Below are positions 11,101 through 21,815 of a DNA stretch of 64,000 bases, in pieces. The notes under the pieces were generated by a model that was given only the letters and a program-made list of their open reading frames with translations, searched no databases and was not told the DNA's origin. The stretch is from contig JAOTOL010001624.1 of NCBI GenBank assembly GCA_034440575.1, positions 1,507,501-1,571,500 on the forward strand, written 5' to 3'. Positions within the stretch are counted from its first letter, which is position 1. Each line of letters begins with the position of its first letter. Made by a program: the position numbers and the translations under genes. The stretch is from Imbricaverruca yamaguchii (lineage: Eukaryota > Arthropoda > Thecostraca > Neoverrucidae).

Positions 11101-14100
11101 TTGAAGCCGAGACGCTCGTCGCTGGCACGTCCATTGCGGTTCGTTCTTTTTCGCCTCTGATTCGGTCTCCATCTGATGTCAGACTGTCAGAGCTAACGAA
11201 CCAGCTTTTGTGTCGGTTGTCGAACTGGTAGCCGGGGTTTCCCGAGCCGCAGTACTCCCGTCGCCGCTCAATAACTTGGCGAGAATGTGGCTGTTCCACT
11301 GAAGGCGGCATGCTCTGAGATGAGGCCGCTGCAGGCTGTTGTTGCTGATTGTGTGCTGTAGCGGGATGCTGACACCTGTAACTGGTCACTGCGACTAAGT
11401 GATCCAGTTGACATATTGGAATCGAGTTACATGAGCGTGGGCGGGATTAGGTCTCTGTACAGCGGGCAGTGCATCGTTCGTGGTGTGTGTCGCCGTCAGA
11501 TGTGGCATTGTCGCCAGATGTGGTGTCGCCTCCATCATGTATGGTATTGTCGGATGTGGTGTCACCGTCAGGTTGGTATTGTCGTCAGATGTAATGTCGC
11601 ACCCGTCAGATGTGGTTTTGTCGTCGGATGTGGTATTGTCGTCAGATGTGGTGTCGCCGTCAGATGTGATGTCGCCTCCGTCAGATGTGGCATTGTCGTC
11701 AGATGTGGTGTCGCCGTCAGATGTGGTATTGTCGTCAGATGTGGTGTCGCCGTCAGATGTGATGTCGCCCCCGTCAGATGTGGCATTGTCGTCAGATGTG
11801 GTGTCGCCGTCAGATGTGGTATTGTCGTCAGATGTGGTGTCGCCGTCAGACGTGATGTCGCCCCCGTCAGATGTGGCATTGTCGTCAGATGTAGTGTTGC
11901 CGTCAGATGTGGCATTGTCGTCAGATGTAGTGTTGCCGTCAGATGTGGTATTGTCGTCAGATGTGGTGTCACCGTCAGAGTTGGTATTGTCGTCAGATGT
12001 GGCGTTTGATCAGTTAACCGCCGGGGTTATTTCAGAAGCTCGACTGCAGTTTCCTTGTGGGTGCGCTCTCTGACACCGCTACCCTGTACAATGTACCCGC
12101 AGCTTTGCCACGGTGCCAGAAGCTGAACCTGCCGACTCTTTCGCACCGCGTTCGCTCCTGGTTACTTTGTGACAATGGAATCGGAGCTGCGCCACTCCTG
12201 CTGCAGTCACGTTGGTGTCAAACGTAGACAAATGTGGCATGGGTGACATGGACTTCCCTCTGATGCTACCATTCCGTGTTATCATTCCACGTGACGTCAT
12301 TATCAATTGTAGTAATGGTACTAAAGTATCTTGTGTGTCCCATCTGCGCCCTGCTTTCCCACCTCTCCGCCTTCCCGCCTTCCCGCCTTCCCGAAGTCCC
12401 CTCCATACTTCCGTGACTCCATATCTCCTTATATCCGTACTTACTTCCCTGACTCCCTATCTCCCCCCCCAAAAAAAAAAAAGTCCACTTTCGTACCTCA
12501 GTGGAGATGGAAATTACCACTCAGAGTTTATGTGGAAAAAAGTATAAATCAGAAGCTAAACCAATTGATTTTTCCATAACTGATGACCTGTGTTATAACG
12601 AACCTTTTAGTATTCATGAGCTGCGTTCCGCAATCAGAAGTCTAAAGAGTGTGGCAGAGGGATCTGATGGAATGCATAATGACATGCTAAAACACTTATC
12701 TTCCCGGCTGATTTACCTGACATCGTGTCTCTGCAAGCTCCTGGGGAATATGGCCAACGTGCGACCCACCTGGTTTATGGAAACGCAGGTTTTTTTTCTA
12801 AATAACTCAGTGTGGTTTTAGGATACACAACTGATCATTTTTAGCACTTGACATCGCCGTTTGAGTCGCTTTTAAGCGCCGACAACACGTGGAAACTATC
12901 TTTTTCGACATATAGGGAGCCTATGATGCAACCTGGCGACATGGTATCTTGTTAAAGGCTAGGAAGTGTGGAATCCGCGGGAACTTGATAGTTTTTTTCT
13001 CCAGGATCGTTTCTTTCGCGTTCTGGTGGGACACGAGCTTTCCCATAGTTTCCACCAAATCAATGGAATTTCACTGGGCAATGTATTGAGTGTTGCCTTA
13101 TTTGCTTTATTCATAAATTATATCGGAGATGCACTGCCGAGTAGCGTATGACGATCGTTGTTTGTGGACGACTTTGTCATATGGTCTTCTGTCGCCAACA
13201 CACCATCGCTAACACGACAGTTACAGCTTGTGGTGAACCACCTCCAAATATGGGGTATTGCAAATGAGCTCCGCTTCTCCACAGATAAAACTGTTGCAAT
13301 GCACTTCTGTCGTAGGCGGTTCTCTCAAGAACTCAACACGAAGTTGTATGACTCGTCTATTCGTGTTCATCCAATCGCGAAGTTCCTCGGGGTGCAGTTT
13401 GACAGTCGTTTGACGTACAAGCAAACAATCTTAAAACAATGCAAGAAAAGTCTTTTAAGTTTGTGCGGCACCCTCAGCCATGTGGGAGTATCGGGAAATA
13501 AACGTGCCGATTCCGCGGCGAAGTGGGCTGCCCGGAGACCACAAGCACGTGTTTTTCCATTGCCAGCCAGAGACCATCTCCCAGGAATATCTTCATTTAT
13601 ACACACCAAATGGCAGAGGAGCTGGAGCGCGCAGACCAACAATAAGTTGCACGCGATAAAACCACACCTTGGAGACTGGCCGTCGTGCTACCGCAGATCC
13701 AGAAGTGACGAGGTGACGCTGTGCACATTGCGTCTCGGACACGCATGCTACTCACGAATACCTTCTCTGCGGCGATTGGAAACCCCAGTGTCCCCGCTAT
13801 CTAGGAAACCTGACCGTGCGTGATATAGTTTTCGAAGCATTTTTCAACAGAACGAAGGCTGTTCTATGGAAATATCGTGGTTCACCACATATCGCGATAT
13901 CCTGGCTGATGACTCGGACGTAATTAACTCTGGAAACATTTCGCTTTCTGGGAGCGATCGGTTTTCGGGCCGTCTACTCATCCGGGTGACACCTCCTATG
14001 GTGTCCACATAACTAACTGCAACGCTGAACTGAAAGTTATGGGCCCTAAATGATCACGTTTTGGTCGGAAGCGCCCTTAAACTCAAATAACTAACTGACA

Positions 14101-17100
14101 GATGGCCTGAGCGCACTGGTCCCGGCTCGTGTCGTAACAGTCAGGCGCTCCCGGCGTCCTGTCTGCTCGCGAGGGTACTACACTGATCACACGACGGTCC
14201 TGACTCGCATAGGGCGCTGCATCACTGATCGTCGAACGATCCCAACTCACGACTAGAGCTGCACCACTAATCGTGAAATGATCCAAACTAACGACTGGAG
14301 CTGCATCACTAATCGTGAAATGACCCAAACTAACGACTGGAGCTACATCATTAATCGTTGGATGATCCAGACGCTGATCGCCTGTACACTGCGTCATCAC
14401 TCGGCAGCTGTTCGTGGCCGTCGCGTGGGCTGCACCGGTGATCTCGGCCGCCGACGCGCCCCTAAACTACAATAACTGACTAACTAAATAACGTGGGCGC
14501 GACCTAAAGCCCAAAGAACTAACAAGCAATCTCGACCGTGTCCCGGCTCGCCTTTAGCCGTGCTTCGCCAGCGTTTAGACGACAGCGCGCTGCGGCACCG
14601 TCTCGTCGGCACTGTCTGAGCGGCGTCGCCGACCGCCGTGCGGTGTCGACGCCGGCGGCCGTGTCGCTAATCGCCTGCTGAGCGACACGCCGGGCGCCGT
14701 GCGCCGCGCCAATCTGCAGTCGCCGTGGTGACGGCGCCGTCGCTCGCGTCGCGTGCGCCGCCCAGTCACGCGTCCTCCCACCGCCGGCGTCTCCATCGAC
14801 CGTCCCGCCCCGAGGATCAGCCGGCGCGCACAGACGATGGTCGCGCGCGACGCGACCGCCGTCGGTCGCTGCGGTCCCTGGGGTCCCTGCGGCCGCTGCG
14901 GCGGCGGCGGCGGCGGCGGCGGTGGTGGTGGCGACGTTCCCGACGACCGGCGACGGACGGTCGAGTCGCCGCGCGTCGACATGGCCGCCGACCGTAAGCT
15001 CCAATCGGCGTCAGACAAAGCCGAGATGAGCGGCCTTGCTGCTGCGAGACGCGTGCCGACGCGAAGTTGGCACCAACGCGCCGCTCGACAGTGACGTCAG
15101 TTGGCGTCGGCACACGTCGAGCCCGACGAGCGTCGCCGCGCCGCTTGCCGACGACGACGACGACGACGGTGGCGAATAATTACGTGGCCGCCGTAATGAC
15201 CTGTCGGGCTTTACGCGTGCCGACGGGGTGTTGTGTTTAACGGCGCGGATCTGCGATGACGACGGCTTTGGCGCGGTTTAGTGTGAACGGGAGGATCAGG
15301 GAGCGGTGGTCGGACATTGGCAGGCTGTGTGTTGTCACGCTGGCCAGGAGCCAAATGTTTCACGTGTGCTGTTAGATTGGTTGGGGTTGGCTTTGGCTCA
15401 GCGCAATATAATGAATCACAAGTGCCATGTTTTCATTTTAACAAAGTTTTTTGATAAAAATGGGACGAATATATTCGGTGGGTCCGTTTCACGATTTCTT
15501 GCATGGCATCCTCGCCATGCGGAATAATCTTCTATACTTTGCAGTGCAGGATGTCATTTCCCCAACCCCACTCCACCCCACCCCACCTCCCTCACCTCGC
15601 CCGTCCCGACTACCTCATGTTATATCAAAATGGAGAGATGCGGCAAGCATGATGTAGCTACGCAAACTAAGTTAAACTTTTAGAGTTACTTTGATCAGTT
15701 TCCTTTGTATCGTTCGGTTAATCTTCAGATCTAATCAACCATGTCGTTGTCGGGGCTAAGTTATCCTAGCCTTCGACGTAGCTTTAAATCCAGAATATTT
15801 CAATGTTTGGAAAGTTATCTTAAAGACAAGCTTTTCACATTGAATTTGGGTACACTAATCACATCAGCAATGATCCTCGCGTGCAAATTTACCCTGGTTT
15901 AGCCATTTGTACATGACAGTAGTCCTTTTTTCAGCTTCTTAGAGCGCCTGGAATGCATGTACCCTCGGGACACTTCAGGTCATATCTCAGTAACCTGACC
16001 TGATTCTGACTTGAAACCTAGAACGCTTGTATGCGACATAATTTTCCGCTACATATTTTCCTTTTTAATGTCGATTGGTAGCATAGTTATGCACACGGAA
16101 CATGTGTCTAGATCTAGATCTGGATCAACACCCTTCATTTGATCTAGGGACCTGACGTGGGGTCGCATTTTACATTTTACCATATTGTATCATTCGTCGA
16201 TGCACTCATGACTTCACTTTTGCCGATCACTTACGGTTGGTTTGTCGGAAACTTCCAAAGTGTGTGTCAAATCTGTATTGAGTCGAGGTCGTGACGCGAC
16301 CGACCTGTCCAAACTCCGGCATATTGAGACACGAACTAGTTGTGCCATGTGCGTTCATCATTTGTACAATGCTATGCTAAGTTTTAAAGCGACAACATGC
16401 TCGGTTATGGAGTTATTTCAGGATAGATATCAGAGCGGCAGTTTACTTCCCCCGTACTGCAATATGGGAGGTCCCGTGGGCCCCCAACCCCACACTACAA
16501 GGATTTAGTTTACTTAAGCTGCATCGTTTTTCACCATTTCACAGGAGTCATGTTTCATTTCTTTTATTCGGGTATTGAGGTCCGTAAATTGAGGCTGTCA
16601 ATTCAGTGATAAGCCTGTAAGTCTCACAACTTAAGCATATGTTCAAACGCGTTCGCTTAGCTTTCAGCTGTTGCTTTGATATACGATGTGAACGAGGGTT
16701 GGCGGCAAAATACTGGTGACGATTGTAATTGCTGAGGTAAAGAAATTTAAAAAATGGTGAGTGACTTAGGTTTAGGAGTCCTATCCTGCACGGACTCCAT
16801 AGACTACTTAAACGACCCGATCCTGCTTGACCCGACCCTACATGACCTGGCCTGGCCTGGCCTGGCCTGGCCTGGCCTGGCCTGACCCGACCCGACCCGA
16901 CCCGACGACCGGACCCGACCCGACCCGACCCGACCCGACCCGACCCGACCCGACCCGACCCGACCCGACCCGACCCGACCCGACCTAACCTGACCCGACC
17001 TAACGTGACCTCACCCAACCTAACCCATCCAAATTCACGTCCAGGAGACGTACGTAGTGCTGTGTCGAGGTCAGAGCGTGCAACACTGCGTGCTGTAGCG

Positions 17101-19395
17101 GCCTGCCGGTGCCCCCGTGAGCCGTTCATAGCATCAGGTCGATACGGCTCCAGTGCATGACCCGACGGACATGGCGCAAGACAGAATAATGCACGGCGCC
17201 GTCTGTTCTGTACTGAGTCGGCCGTCGGCACCGACATGCCCGCTGCCATTCCGCGTGCCCCTGGCTCCGTGTTGTTTCCATTGTTTCCCCTGCTCTGTGT
17301 TGTGTGTGACGCAGTGCCGAGCGTTAGGTCGGCTGTTCTGTGTCTTGTCTTGTCTACTGCCCTGTGCCTTGTCCTCTCTGCTGCCCTGTGCCTTGTCCTG
17401 TCTGCTGCCATGTTAGCTGCCGTGTCCGCCGCTATGTCTGATGTGTCAGCTGTGGTACCTGCTGTTGTCGGCTGTCGTGTCCGCCGCTGTGTCTGATGTT
17501 GTGTCAGCTGTGGTACCTGCTGTTGTCGGCTGTCGTGTCCGCCGCTGTGTCTGATGTGTCAGCTGTGGTACCTGCTGTTGTCGGCTGTCGTGTCCGCCGC
17601 TGTGTCTGATGTTGTGTCAGCTGTGGTACCTGCTGTTGTCGGCTGTCGTGTCCGCCGCTGTGTCTGATGTTGTGTCAGCTGTTGTGTCCGCTGCTGTGTC
17701 CGCTGTCGTGTCCGCTGCTGCGTCCGCTGCTGTGTCCGCTGTCGTGTCCGCTGCTGTGTCCGCTGTTGTGTCCGCTGCAGTACCTGCCATCGTCCGTTGG
17801 TTGGCCTGCTGCCGTTATTTCTGCCGTAATTTCTGCCCTAATTTCTGCTATTGCACCAGCCGCGCAGTCCAGATTGTTCGGTGTTCCAGTTGCATTTATT
17901 TTGACCCGTCTCGGACAATTGTAAGAACGCTGTGACGCACTCTCTGCTGGGCTCACCGTATGATACGTTCGTCGTGTGAATCTGCACGACCTGGCGACAG
18001 GACTGTCGGAGAAACGACATCTCTCCAATATCCAGGCAAAGAGAGCATTCTGACCTTACCACGGCATGCCCGCAGGCGAGGAGGCGGCTGGGCGGGACAT
18101 GGCCGTCTGACCCCACTACTCACTCTGACCACGCCCGGTAGCCTGTCTGACAAGCCCTGCACCCTGTCTGAACAAGCCCTGCACCCTGTCTGAACACGCT
18201 CGGCACCCTGTCTGAACACGCTCGGCACCCTGTCTGAACACGCTCGGCACCCTGTCTGAACACGCTCGGCACCCTGTCTGAACACGCTCGGCACCCTGTC
18301 TGAACACGCTCGGCACCCTGTCTGAACACGCTCGGCACCCTGTCTGAACACGCTCGGCACCCTGTCTGAACACCGCTCGGCACCCTGTCTGAACACGCTC
18401 GGCACCCTGTCTGAACACGCTCGGCACCCTGTCTGAACACGCTCGGCACCCTGTCTGAACACGCTCGGCACCCTGTCTGAACACGCTCGGCACCCTGTCT
18501 GAACACGCCCGGCACCCTGTCTGAACACGCTCGGCACCCTGGCTGACCCCACCGTCACCCTGCTAAATGATCTTCCATGGTCAGTGCGCCCTAAAACCCT
18601 AATCACACCCACCGCCACCCTGTTTGACCCCACCGCCACCCTGTCTGACCCCGCCGCCACCCTGTCTAGCCCCGCCGACACTATATCTGACTCCGCCGTC
18701 ACCCTGTCCTGTCTGAACACGCTCGGCACCGCCCCACCCTGTAGCCCCGCCGACACCCTACCGCCTGTTGACCCCGCCGACACCCTGTCTAGACCGCCGC
18801 CACCATATCTGACTCCGCCGTATTTTCGGCACCATGTCTGACCCCGCCGTCACCCTGTCTGACCCCGCCGACACCGTGTCTGACCGTCTGTCCGCCGGCA
18901 GGCGATGAGGCGGCAGAGCCGGACGTGGCCGAGGACGAGCGTGTTTCGGCGGCGATCCTGGCACGCGTGCTGGAGGAGCGCGAGCGCGAGCGGTCGGCGT
19001 CGTGCGCGTGCGGCCGGCCGGTCGGCGCGTCGCCGCTGCGCCTGGTGGACGTGGCCGTGCAGACACGCGCCTCGCACATCGGCGACCGCGACGCGCTGGC
19101 GCAGCCGTTCGTGTACGAGCTGGCCGCCTCGGAGCCGGTGGCCATCCGGCAGACGGTGGTGATAGGTCGGGGGCGCGCGCCGTCCAGCCCGCCCGGCTGG
19201 TGGCCGCCGCCGGCGGACGCGGCCGCCGCCGCCGCCGAGACCGCCTGGGACAACAACTTCGACTTCAGCCCGCCGCGCAGCACCGCCGGCTCGGCCGGCT
19301 CGCTCGACTCGGCGGCGACCGGCGGCGGCGGCGGCAGCGGAGGCGGCGCCGGCGCCGGCCGCGCCGCCTCGCTGCGCATGGAGACGCGCATCTAG
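8019..19395 (+). CDS. unrecognised gene, last three coding exons (3' partial model)
   Basis: Three exons join in frame: 8019-8102, 10748-10895 and 18902-19395. All have AG acceptors and GT donors, and the junction phases (0, then 1) fit. They encode the last 241 residues of a protein whose start lies upstream and was not found. The first part (ERYRNDLHLAIQLLQCKP, then SRRLETLPVDLQQKVK, then PISTFPPTAMVYAVDKA) is helical, basic and looks conserved. The C-terminal half is acidic, then Ala-, Gly- and Ser-rich. No signal peptide, membrane segment or catalytic motif is visible, and I cannot name the family. Third positions are almost all G or C in the last two exons. The introns are 2.6 and 8.0 kb and are full of satellites, SINEs and a dead LINE. 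A loose poly(A) candidate (AATAAA) lies at 19880. Confidence 0.75.
8245..8322 (+). mobile_element. SINE tail fragment
   Basis: GGTTGATGCGCCTTAACAC followed by GCCAACCAACCAAC resembles the tail of the 6411 SINE. There is no tRNA-like head. Confidence 0.5.
8895..8942. repeat. three copies of a 16-bp unit
   Basis: TCATTTCTGATTGCAG is repeated head to tail nearly three times. It is too short to be more than a local slippage or duplication product. Confidence 0.8.
10417..10576 (+). mobile_element. tRNA-derived SINE, complete
   Basis: Same family as 6411: head with TTTAGGGGTAAGTTGCC and B box GTGGGTTCGGGTCACC, body with GATTGGCGACGCTACATGAC and CTCAACGGTCGACG, tail CGTAAAACCAAGTAACC. It sits in an intron of the unrecognised gene, in the same orientation, about 170 bp before the next exon. 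Confidence 0.8.
10748..10895 (+). CDS. unrecognised gene, exon n-1
   Basis: 148 nt, entering in phase 0 and leaving one base of a glycine codon. The acceptor is CTGCTGCAG at 10739-10747 and the donor is GTGAGT at 10896, a consensus site. It encodes LPVDLQQKVKSC through PISTFPPTAMVYAVDKASD. G or C fills nearly every third position. If the intron were retained, a stop would follow four codons after the donor. Confidence 0.8.
11490..12008. repeat. 18-bp minisatellite
   Basis: About 28 copies of an 18-bp unit built on GTCAGATGTGG plus GTGTCGCC, CATTGTC or TATTGTC. Variants alternate in a higher-order pattern (GTGTCGCC, GATGTCGCC, CATTGTC, then again). A multiple of three, so it gives repeat-encoded frames on both strands. 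Confidence 0.9.
12500..13950 (+). pseudogene. decayed Jockey/I-type non-LTR retrotransposon, RT and RNase H remnants
   Basis: Frame pieces match successive parts of the ORF2 polyprotein of LINEs that carry RNase H. At 12580-12780: NEPFSIHELRSAIRSL and SDGMHNDMLKHLSS (RT finger region). At 12990-13150: a degenerate middle with GISLGNVLSVALFALFIN. At 13158-13440: FVDDFVIWSS (the catalytic YADD-like box, here FVDD) through KFLGVQFDSRLTYK. Then, in the same frame, SHVGVSGNKRADSAAKWA, typical of the C-terminal end of RNase H. From 13755 the frame shifts and continues as LLCGDWKPQCP and LTVRDIVFEAF, the usual cysteine/histidine tail. Stops, frameshifts and a large internal deletion make it inactive. 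No termini or target-site duplication were identified. Confidence 0.8.
13981..14520 (+). mobile_element. cluster of SINE tails
   Basis: Within about 540 bp at least three SINE-type tails occur: one after 14070 (GCGCCCTTAAACTCAAATAAC), one after 14455 (GCGCCCCTAAACTACAATAAC) and one near 14500 (GCGACCTAAAGCCCAAAG). A fourth, weaker one may lie near 14015. Between them, from 14225 to 14360, lies a short repeat with copies about 45 bp apart (ACTAATCGTGAAATGA). Confidence 0.5.
14520..15260. other. CpG-rich block with GGC/GGT and GAC runs
   Basis: Very GC- and CpG-rich, with a GGC run turning into GGT near 14895-14930 and a GAC run near 15157-15170. Open frames exist on both strands with no clear splice context. 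It resembles a CpG island inside the intron of the unrecognised gene; promoter activity cannot be judged from sequence. Confidence 0.4.
15261..16840. other. no gene seen, AT-rich intron sequence
   Basis: AT-rich, with only short open frames. No repeat or coding stretch identified. Confidence 0.5.
16845..16992. repeat. pentanucleotide repeats CCTGG then CGACC
   Basis: A run of CCTGG units (about 16848-16882) changes directly into about 20 units of CGACC/CCCGA with one interruption near 16908. The two units differ at two positions, so one probably arose from the other. Confidence 0.9.
17330..17785. repeat. compound minisatellite, about 57-bp and 12-bp units
   Basis: The first part repeats a unit of about 54-57 bp containing GTGTCCGCCGCTGTGTCTG and GCTGTGGTACCTGCTGTTG. 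The second part collapses to 12-bp units such as GTGTCCGCTGCT and GTGTCCGCTGTC. The frames across it are artefacts. Confidence 0.85.
18145..18545. repeat. 22-bp minisatellite
   Basis: About 18 nearly identical copies of a 22-bp unit (GAACACGCTCGGCACCCTG plus TCT). Copies differ by single bases or one extra C, for example near 18371. It lies in the intron 350 bp upstream of the last exon of the unrecognised gene. Confidence 0.95.
18546..18895. repeat. degenerate 20-21-bp repeat abutting the last-exon acceptor
   Basis: Diverged copies of GACCCCGCCGCCACCCTGTC, related to the 22-bp array upstream, run almost to the acceptor at 18899-18901. A piece resembling a SINE tail (GTGCGCCCTAAAACCC) interrupts them near 18583-18600. 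Confidence 0.8.
18902..19395 (+). CDS. unrecognised gene, last coding exon
   Basis: The acceptor is CCGGCAG at 18895-18901. The first two bases complete the glycine codon split by the previous exon. 164 residues follow to TAG. The order of segments is: acidic start (DEAAEPDVAEDERV), charged helix (AAILARVLEERERERS), a Cys pair (SCACG), a short conserved-looking core (LVDVAVQTRASHIGDRDAL), then Pro-, Ala- and Gly-rich low complexity around WDNNFDFSPPRS, ending RMETRI. Third positions are almost all G or C. The long open frames on the opposite strand are shadows of this bias. Confidence 0.8.
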
Positions 19396-21330
19396 CAGGT
19401 GGGCCGCCGCGCTCTCCGGCCAGCGCCGCGCGACGGACGGATCTGGTGCGGCGGCGACGCCTGTCGGGCCCGGCTCGCCGGTCGCCGGTCGGGCTTGCCG
19501 TCGGCGAAGGCCGTCCGTGACGTGGCGGAATCGAGCAGCCTGGTCGGGTTTCAGGTGCCACTCAAGGGTGTCAATCCGCGCGAAGGTAAGACGTTGCAAA
19601 CGCAAGGCATTCGCGACTACAAATGTAAATAGTTATCGTAGGACCTGATGTGCGTATTACCCGCCTCATTATCTAAGTAACACGATACAAGAAAAATTGT
19701 GATTATGCCGATAAATGGCACTTTATTTTCAGTCATACAGCCCAAGTGCTGACTTACCCTCCAATTATATTTCATGCTGGTATGCGTACTGTCGTATTGT
19801 TTTAATCCATGAAAATCCCCTCTGGTTTCATTTGATTTGGTTGTCGTCTGGGTGAGTTTTATTTGAACTAAATTATTTAAATAAATTTTCAATTGCGTGA
19901 AGTGACGTTCAATTAGACCAGGCTTGTTTATGAATACAACGCTAAGATATGAATACAACGCCATACAGAACTTTTGAATCACAAATTTAGATGTATGGAT
20001 GACCTCAAAACATGCGTTGCCTGTGGGATCGCGGTAGCTGATTTGGTAGGGTGTTCGACTCTTGATCGTAAGGCTGTGGGCTCAAATCCTGCAGTCGTCG
20101 GGATTTTCGCGACTACTGGCGACCAGTCGATGTAAGAGATTTGCGACGCTGTATTGCGCAGCAGTATAATGCGTCGTAGAATATCCCAAGTTCTTCAGTA
20201 TTTCACATGTGATTTCGCCCTCAGGTATGCGATATTTTCTGCAATGCTACCTGCCTTCATGAACAATGATTTAGGTTTACGAAAAATGAGCATGTCAAAA
20301 TTTTGCATTCATGATATTTCTCAATCAAGGCTTTTCACGCACTTCATGTTCCGTATAGCGATTTTTCTTGAGGCATTTTACTTTAAATACTAAATATTTC
20401 CCACATCAAAATATGTCCCTGTAGTGGAAATTCATCATAAAAGCAAACCACTATCACAGCAACGAACACGATTCATTAAAGCCACGCCACTGGCAATGCG
20501 TCCGTCTAGTTTGTGCCGGCATCAGAATCACCGGCGTGTTTACATGGGAGGTTCGCTGTTCCAAACGGAGTGCCACCGTCTGTTACCCTGCCCCCTGAAG
20601 TTTTCGTTTCTTCACTCCTGCAAGCCCATGATGAATGCATTCCAGTCGTTCGTTTTTTATCGCTTATGCTTTTGCAGAGGAGCTGCAAAGTCGGTCAGTC
20701 GCTTTCTTCTGTTCCCCACGTATTGTCTCCATACATCAGTACCTCAGTATTGAGAGTTGGGCGTAAAATGAGCTGGTAGTCGTCGCGCCTTAAAGATTCA
20801 ATCGACCATCACCATCGTTTGTGAAAGCGTTTTGAAATAATTGCTGTTTGCTTATTCAATCTGCAGTAACCCTGTTAATTGCAACAGCTATGATGGTTCT
20901 TATCCACACACGTGAGTGATGATTCGAAAACACAAGGGTTTGACAACCTTCTTGATTTGTTTGTGGTTCCAAACCACAGTGCACAGTGGCGGTGTTCAAA
21001 TGGCGGCGATTTCCAGTCAACGTGTACCTGGACGAGCAGCTGCGACCGTCTCGTGCCCACCGGGACTGTGTTTGTCAACTAGAACTGAAGCTTTACGATA
21101 GAAGCTGGACAGTAGTGGCAGCGATGGTGTTGTAGATGTCGCTAGTTACCATTGGGTCTCGTTTTAGAACCCACCGGCGGATTTTGAAGCCAATCAGTGT
21201 GCGAATTAGGTCTGGCTATGGAGACTCGATCCCGCTCGGCCCCGTTCAGACTGGCGATGAATGGAACCGTTCGGGCTTCACATGCTCCCGCTCAGACTGC
21301 AGTGGCGCACTCGAGACTGGTCACCTGGTG
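19396..21330. other. 3' flank of the unrecognised gene, mostly AT-rich
   Basis: After a GC-rich first 200 bases the sequence becomes AT-rich. A possible poly(A) signal AATAAA sits at 19880-19885. One SINE lies at 20030. Open frames near 20.4-20.8 kb overlap on both strands and could not be assigned. Confidence 0.45.
20030..20165 (+). mobile_element. tRNA-derived SINE, divergent head
   Basis: The A-box-like stretch is GTAGCTGATTTGGTAGGG and the B-box-like stretch GGGCTCAAATCCTGC, spaced as in a tRNA. They are followed by GACCAGTCGATGTAAG, a GCGACGCTGTATTGCGC body and no clear tail. The T-arm has mismatches, so it is better read as a tRNA-derived element than as a working tRNA gene. Confidence 0.6.
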
Positions 21331-21334
21331 GTGT

Positions 21335-21815
21335 TGTCTGGCCCCCGTCTGGTGGTTGGCTTCTGCCGCCTGGTGGTGTTGGCTTCTGCCGCCTGGTGGT
21401 GTTGGCTTCTGCCGCCTGGTGGTGTTGGCTTCTGCCGCCTGGTGGCGTTGGCTTCTGCCGCCTGGTGGCGTTGGCTTCTGCCGCCTGGTGGTGTTGGCTT
21501 CTGCCGCCTGGTGGTGTTGGCTTCTGCCGCCTGGTGGTGTTGGCTTCCTGGTGCGCCTGGTGGTGTGCTTCTGCCGCCTGGTGGTGTTGGCTTCTGCCGC
21601 CTGGTGGCATTGGCTTCTGCCGCCTGGTGGCGTTGGCTTCTGCCGCCTGGTGGTGTTGGCTTCTGCCGCCTGGTGGTGTTGGCTTCTGCCGCCTGGTGGT
21701 GTTGGCTTCTGCCGCCTGGTGGTGTTGGCTTCTGCCGCCTGGTGGTGTTGGCTTCTGCCGCCTGGTGGTGTTGGCTTCTGCCGCCTGGTGGTGTTGGCTT
21801 CTGCCGCCTGGTGGC
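21335..21815. repeat. 23-bp minisatellite
   Basis: About 21 copies of a 23-bp unit (GGTGGTGTTGGCTTCTGCCG plus CCT). A local irregularity near 21540-21575 changes the phase. Since 23 is not a multiple of three, each frame reads the unit in rotation, yet all remain open because the unit has no stop on either strand. Confidence 0.95.

Noticed and set aside
14519..15113. Several overlapping Arg/Ala-rich frames on both strands
   Set aside because: CpG-rich DNA has few stops; no splice sites or conserved-looking peptide support any of them.
18789..19605. Long minus-strand Ala/Arg-rich frames opposite the last exon at 18902
   Set aside because: They are shadows of a GC3-rich plus-strand exon; splice sites and phase support the plus strand.
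20030..20110. Functional tRNA gene
   Set aside because: Promoter-like boxes are present, but the T-arm and acceptor stem do not pair well, and a SINE-type body follows.
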